NCBI GenBank assembly: GCA_022453515.1
Contig: JAJNNY010000002.1
Location: 930,001 to 994,000, forward strand
Origin: Astrocystis sublimbata
Lineage: Eukaryota > Ascomycota > Sordariomycetes > Xylariales > Xylariaceae
DNA length: 64,000 nucleotides
Direction: 5' to 3'
Shown piece by piece: positions 59,234-64,000 of this stretch (the stretch's first letter is position 1; each line of letters opens with the position of its first letter). The notes under the pieces are model-generated. The model saw only the letters and a program-made list of their open reading frames with translations. It was not told where the DNA came from and ran no database searches. Position numbers and translations under genes: made by a program.

Positions 59234-62028
59234 ATGTCGAGAAGGCAACCCTTCGAAGTTATCATTGCGACACTGCTGCTCGCACCCAGTCTCGCTCGCG
59301 CTGCTGGGCCTAGCGCACTCTGGCTCGAGCCGTCCTCAAAATGGCATGTGTTATCTCTTTCTTGCTCTGTTGGGAGCCACCGACTAACTGCGACATAGGC
59401 ATGGCATTGACGGTAATTGGTCGACCACGACTCTCTTTGTGGGCGAGCCCGCTCAAGAGATAGATGTTGTCGTGAGCACCAGCATCTCCGAATTATGGGT
59501 TGTGGAAAATGGCGGATGCGGAAGTAAGTTTGTCAACATACCGCGATCAAGGGTGGATGAGATGCAGTCATTCCGTAGCCTGGATTCCTCTTCAGAGATA
59601 CTATATGGGATAAAAGTCTTCTAACCATCTTCTCTAGGCCCTCTCTGTAACGATGCGCGTGGCGGGGTGTTCAACAGCAGCGCGTCGACGAGCTGGACAC
59701 CCATGGGCGCATGGCAGCTGGGATCGAACGCCACCGGAATCCAAGCTAACGGCGACTACGCGATGGAGACGGTCGTGGTATACGACAGCGTTCGACGATG
59801 GCAAACTTCATTGAATCAGCTGATTGTTGCCGGCATCAACGACACCAGTGCTTACATAGGGCTTCTTGGCGTGGGAATAACCGAGGGGAACTTTGGTGGC
59901 GTTGTTAAGAAGAGCCCAATCGCTTCACTCGTAGAGCAGAGCGGCATCATCCCGAGTCACAGCTACGGTTACACTCCCGGCGCACACTACGGTAAGTAGC
60001 GAAGCAAGTACTTCTTCCCCAAGTATACGCTGACATCGAATAGCTGGCGCGAAGGGTATGCCGATGTCCCTGACGCTGGGAGGATACGATGCGAACCGTT
60101 TTGAACCACACGATGTCCAATTCAGTCTGAATGCCACTACGAGACAGCCTCAGGTTTTAGTACGATCAATCACAGCATCCGTATCGGACGTCGAAAAGGC
60201 ACCTACTGAGTGGTCTGCACCGTCGATTACATTATCGTCATTTAACGAGTCAATGACAGCGCTGGTTGATAGTTCAACACCCTATCTCTGGCTACCACCC
60301 ACGATATGCGACCGATTCGCCGACGCTTTCAACCTTACCTGGAACGAAACTCTCGGATTGTACATATTCCCAAATAACGACGACCTCGCCCGCTACCGAG
60401 CAGCGCCAGATTTGGCATTTACGTTCACAATGTCCAGTTCAGACGACAAGTCTAACTTCGGCTCGCCAACAAATATGTCCGGCGTCGTCAACATAACCGT
60501 CTCCGCAAATGCCTTTGTACAGAGTCTTCAATATCCATTCAAGGGTGTGATAGAATACGGCGCACCGGCCGTTCCATATTTCCCATTGAAGAGGGCTGAG
60601 AACGACAGCCAGCTGATCATAGGTCGTTCATTTCTGCAAGAAGCGTATCTCATTACGAACTACGAAACGAGCAAATTCTCTATACATAAGGCTCGGTTCC
60701 CCGATGACCTCCTCAACAACCGCTCAATCCATACAATTGCGGCCTCGCCTAATAGTCCCTATCCGGGGCCCCCTGTTGTCAAGCAGGAATCTCACAACAT
60801 AAACCAGAGCCAAATAGCAGGGCTTGTAGTGGGCCTCTGCTTGGGAGCAATCGGGCTTGCCACAACGGTGCTGCTTGTGCGGCGAAAGAGGCGGGCTTTC
60901 AAGAACGAGGAAGATCAGCAGGAGATGGACCGATATAAGAAGGAATACTCTACGACAGAACCGGACTCTCCCATGAGCCCTGTGGCAATGACGCTATTCC
61001 GAATGCGGACACAAGCGAAGAGGAATGGCCCAGTTCAAGTAGGTAAAATGGAGGAGCCTGTGGAAGCTCATGAGGTTGGCGCAGATTGGGGCCATGCGCG
61101 CTACGAAATGCCAGCCACGTTGCCTGTTGAACTCGACGCAACCGACACAACAACGAGGGCCTACTTTGCCGTGCCTGCCGGAGAGGATACACCTGGCAAA
61201 GATTCCTACAAACTGCCACAGCAGTGGGCCCAACCACCTCAAGTGCCTGAACAGGTTGAATCCTTGAAGCCAACGCCCAACTACAACAACAAAGCTGCGC
61301 ATTTGCCGCCGCCAATCAATACTCAATACCGTGATAGCCCCTCACCTACATCGAGTCCCACTCAAGATTACGATATGAACCGAATGCCTTCGCCAATGAC
61401 ACCCCAAAGTGACAGCTCAACTTATTACGGAGACCATCCTTCGCCGATGGCAGGCTTCTTCCCAGCTCGTACGCTCTCTAAATCGACCATTACGAATCCT
61501 ACCATGGTCTGTACGCCGCCTTCACCAACAGGAGTGAATGACGCTGGTCTGGTACGCGCCGTGTCTTCAGTGGCATCCATCAGATCTCAGACGACAAATT
61601 CCGTGCCAACGCAACCGCCGATTCAGAGGACGCCTATTGATACTACGGAAGTTGTCTGTCTCGGACCCCTACCAGACAACATTCGGTTCCCACATCAGCT
61701 AATGATGCAGAGACCGTCTGGCCCTCAAGGGCCTGATCATGGCTTGCCAACGATGCCTACCATTCCGTCCGAAAACGCATCGAGGCGACATTCGACGGCT
61801 GACACATTGGGAAGTAATTTCACTCTCGAAGAAGAGGAGGCGAGGGTAGCGGAAGTTCAATTTGATGCTCCGGCTCCTGATACACAACTTGCCAATACGC
61901 AAACTACCACCAATACGCAAGCTGCTACCACACAAGCTTCTGACAATCAAGCTGTTGGGAGAATTGATGGTTTTGACATTATACATGTCCCACAAATGGC
62001 GCACCGACGCTATAGCTGGGAGGAATGA
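59234..62028 (+). CDS. transmembrane aspartyl protease-like protein with degenerate active site
   Basis: Exons 59234-59343, 59399-59523, 59638-59991 and 60044-62028 give 857 residues. A signal peptide covers about 1-24 (PFEVIIATLLLAPSLARA). A pepsin-fold ectodomain follows, with GIDGNWSTTTLFVGEPAQEI, a first active-site position reading VVVSTSISELWVV where active enzymes have DTGS, and a second reading ALVDSSTPYLWLP near residue 268, which keeps its Asp. Cys pairs and Asn glycosylation sites are present. A single membrane helix lies at about 453-475 (IAGLVVGLCLGAIGLATTVL), followed by basic RRKRRAFK and a Pro/Ser-rich cytosolic tail of about 380 residues. Intron 1 is GC-AG (AAATG|gcatgt, acceptor catag); a GT donor at 59348 would put a stop in frame. 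Catalysis is unlikely with one Asp lost; a surface-sensor or wall-binding role is inference. Confidence 0.87.
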
Positions 62029-63390
62029 CGACGTCGCCCGTTACTCGCCACCTCACCCAACCCAACTCAAACTTAGTCTCTTTCTTGGCACGAGACTCAC
62101 ACTATACGAGACTCGAATCCGCTCTATACGTTACTACTCTATCTAATCCCACCGACTAGACGCATCGATTTTCCCTTATTTGTTTTTCATACGACATTTT
62201 TATTCACGCATTATACTTTTTGGATGTCTACTCCATTTCTTCCGGCCAGCGATGGAGTTTGGGGTTGTTCGGTTATCTCATTTGATTTTACTCCTTGTCT
62301 TGCATTGGCTACTTCAGCTCTGCCTGGATCTGAACTGGAAAAGTCGAACGAGAAGTTTTTGTTAGAAAGCATTTTGCGGGAGCAACACCCCACACAGAGC
62401 GGGGCTCTTACCCGAATCACGAAATCTGACGGGATTAAGAGGTGGAAATTCGGCAGAGGAAAGTTCAATTGGAGGAACAGCATCCCGAAGATACCAGATA
62501 AGCAAATGGCTGTCTGGGATATACCGGTGCTAGGAAAGGGAATTGGGTCAAGGATCGCTTGAATTTGTGTCCTCTTACATAGTAGTTCACCAAGCCTCAG
62601 GGAAGAGACCAAGAGGACTTTGGTCGTGGCTAGTTTGATTACCTATCTGTAGCTAGATCTGAAAAAACATGAAGCTCTATATAGCAATTTAAAAAAAAGA
62701 AAAAGAAATAGCAATTATCATCAAGCATGTTCGCTTATATAATAATAACACTCAACGGCGGAAGCAGCGTATATCTGATTATATGTACTCGCTGTCGCAC
62801 TCACTTATATATACATGCCAATACTGGTTGAATCAACGGTTCAACAATGACCGCTTGTGATACCACTTCCGCAACTGCAGTTTCTGCGCTATCAGAATAT
62901 CAGGAGGCCACTTGTGATATCGCTCATAGCTCCATAGTATCTAAAATCCAATCCAATAGACAACTAACTAACTAATTGATCCATTGTTTTTCGCATGTAT
63001 ATTCTCCATACAGACTCGAACTGCTTCGTTAGCTGGTAACCTTGACGTATATGAAGCTCCGCCGAACTTGTCAGCGTACAGTGCAACCAGGATTGGAAAA
63101 AGACCGAAGAGCTATTACGTACGAATTGCATTGCCGACTTGAAGTTGATCAACAGCTATATATCAAATCATCTATTTATTATAACTAACTCACTCACGAT
63201 CCTGCCGCTCCTCTCTTTAACTCCCTCTTTATTAGCCGAACAAACCATAAGATATAAGTAGCTATAAATAAATAGATGGATTTTGTTTATATATATATAT
63301 ATATAAACACATATATGTATGTATGGCCACACGAGAACTTACTTACTATATAGAAGCAAACTAGGTGTTTAAATAAAAACTATAAAAATT
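62029..63390. other. intergenic region, 1.4 kb, AT-rich toward the right
   Basis: Open frames on both strands at 62211-62612 overlap one another in what should be the 3' UTR of the upstream gene and neither is convincing. At 62825-62844 there is an imperfect inverted repeat (GTTGAA...TTCAAC), followed by CTTGTGATA repeats at 62854 and 62911. An AT dinucleotide run lies at about 63289-63304. Confidence 0.5.
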
Positions 63391-63481
63391 GGGTCTGGCC
63401 GGGGATTGAACCCGGGACCTCGCGCATTTGAAGCAAAGGGTGTACCCTAAGCGCGAATCATACCACTAGACCACCAGACCC
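63391..63481 (-). tRNA. tRNA-Pro (anticodon AGG) with intron
   Basis: Read on the minus strand, the acceptor arms GGGTCTG and CAGACCC pair fully. The D-arm contains GGTCTAGTGGTATGA, the anticodon stem pairs CGCGC with GCGCG, and the T-arm is GGTCCCGGGTTCAATCCCCGG with the invariant GGTTCAA-type loop, forming A and B box promoters. The anticodon loop reads TT-AGG-G (anticodon at 63446-63448) and is interrupted after position 37 by an intron of about 18 nt before the closing T. That is the canonical tRNA intron site, so the product is proline tRNA reading CCU and, with inosine, CCC. Confidence 0.93.
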
Positions 63482-63593
63482 TATCATATTGACATCGTGA
63501 TCGTACAATACCCTGAATAATTACTTACTATTATAAAGCATAAAAGGTTTACCAGCTCAATTATCAATGATATACCTGGTAACGTATCACACA
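63482..63593. other. spacer between tRNA-Pro and the transposon
   Basis: This 112-bp AT-rich stretch is the upstream flank of the minus-strand tRNA. Nothing else is visible. Confidence 0.5.
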
Positions 63594-64000
63594 AGTGAGT
63601 CGGTCACCCAATTGACTCGGTCACTTTTTCCAACCTTCCTATACCTTGATATTTAATCGCGTTTTTTTCAACAACCAAACATGCAATCTATTCCCCAAAA
63701 AGCTCGTATTAATCTCGCGATTACTGCGATTGAAAAAAACCCGCGCTTTTCTATTCGAAAGGCTGCTAAGCACTACCAAGTTCCCTTTTCGACACTTCGC
63801 GACCGATACTCAAGTAAAATGCGCCCACGAACAGAAGTCCGTCCTCCTAAGCAAAAACTTACGGAAATCGAAGAGCAAGTTATTTTCGATAGGATAATAG
63901 ACCTAGATTCGCGAGCGTTTCCCCCCCGGCTTCGAAATGTGGAAGAAATGGCCAATATCCTCCTACGCGAACGCGACGCGACCCCGGTCGGCAAGAACTG
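63594..64000 (+). mobile_element. pogo-like (Tc1/mariner) DNA transposon, left end, cut by window edge
   Basis: A terminal sequence with two near-identical 11-mers, GAGTCGGTCAC at 63597-63607 and GACTCGGTCAC at 63614-63624, precedes a transposase reading frame by about 60 bases. This is the usual compact layout of fungal pogo/Fot elements. The exact left boundary and TA duplication cannot be fixed without the right end, which lies outside the window. Confidence 0.75.
63681..64000 (+). CDS. pogo-type transposase, N-terminal part
   Basis: The frame is open from the ATG at 63681 to the window edge, 106 complete codons without a stop. It begins MQSIPQKARINLAITAIEKN and continues with FSIRKAAKHYQVPFSTLRDR, a Psq-type helix-turn-helix. 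Next comes KQKLTEIEEQVIFDRIIDLD with RLRNVEEMANILLRERD, the CENP-B-type second helix-turn-helix that binds the terminal repeats. The DDE catalytic domain would lie beyond the window. The frame is intact so far, with no sign of C-to-T mutation by RIP, so the copy may be young. Confidence 0.85.
   Translation, partial: MQSIPQKARINLAITAIEKNPRFSIRKAAKHYQVPFSTLRDRYSSKMRPRTEVRPPKQKLTEIEEQVIFDRIIDLDSRAFPPRLRNVEEMANILLRERDATPVGKN

Noticed and set aside
62211..62612. Two long overlapping frames on opposite strands
   Set aside because: They lie in the 3' flank of the pseudo-protease gene, mirror one another and lack recognisable sequence.

Overview
The window is nuclear DNA of a filamentous ascomycete, most likely a Sordariomycete and possibly Hypocreales; the genus was not determined. 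The evidence is many short introns (about 50-150 nt, one of 415 nt) with fungal splice and branch sites, a complete arginine attenuator peptide uORF ahead of a CPA1/arg-2 gene, an Exo84 with a central PH domain, fungal-only families (DUF3112, CsbD-like, Ser/Thr-rich wall proteins), and intergenic DNA full of ACCTACCTAGGTAGGT-type words.

Layout. 1-1337: 3' part of an MFS transporter. 4.4-6.2 kb: DUF3112 multi-membrane protein. 6.9-8.4 kb (-): PP2A catalytic subunit in seven exons. 10.9-12.4 kb: FAD monooxygenase that looks damaged near its 3' end. 12.8-14.9 kb (-): EXO84, divergent from TOM20 (16.0-16.9 kb). 17.5-19.9 kb (-): TYW1. 20.5-22.4 kb (-): amidase in eight exons. 24.1-24.7 kb (-): CsbD-like protein. 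26.0-27.3 kb (-): acidic protein of unknown function. 29.2-31.2 kb: SAP/RRM Acinus-like protein. 32.0-34.0 kb (-): arginine-specific carbamoyl-phosphate synthase small subunit with its uORF. 35.3-36.3 kb (-): ETF beta. 37.1-38.5 kb (-): Gcs1-type ArfGAP. 39.8-41.4 kb (-): two-RRM protein. 44.8-47.6 kb: TAH18 diflavin reductase. 47.6-53.6 kb: gene-poor. 53.6-55.7 kb (-): Ser/Thr-rich wall protein. 59.2-62.0 kb: membrane protein with a degenerate pepsin fold. 63.4 kb (-): intron-containing tRNA-Pro. 63.6 kb to the end: start of a pogo-like transposon.

This is mostly a housekeeping neighbourhood (secretion, mitochondrial import, tRNA modification, arginine synthesis, Fe-S assembly) in which every gene has its own promoter and no biosynthetic cluster is visible. 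The right end, beyond about 47 kb, is looser, with long non-coding stretches, surface-protein genes and a transposon. The most notable observations are three GC-AG introns in unrelated genes, an arginine attenuator peptide split by two introns, an apparently lost splice donor in the monooxygenase, and a transmembrane pseudo-aspartyl protease with a tail of about 380 residues.
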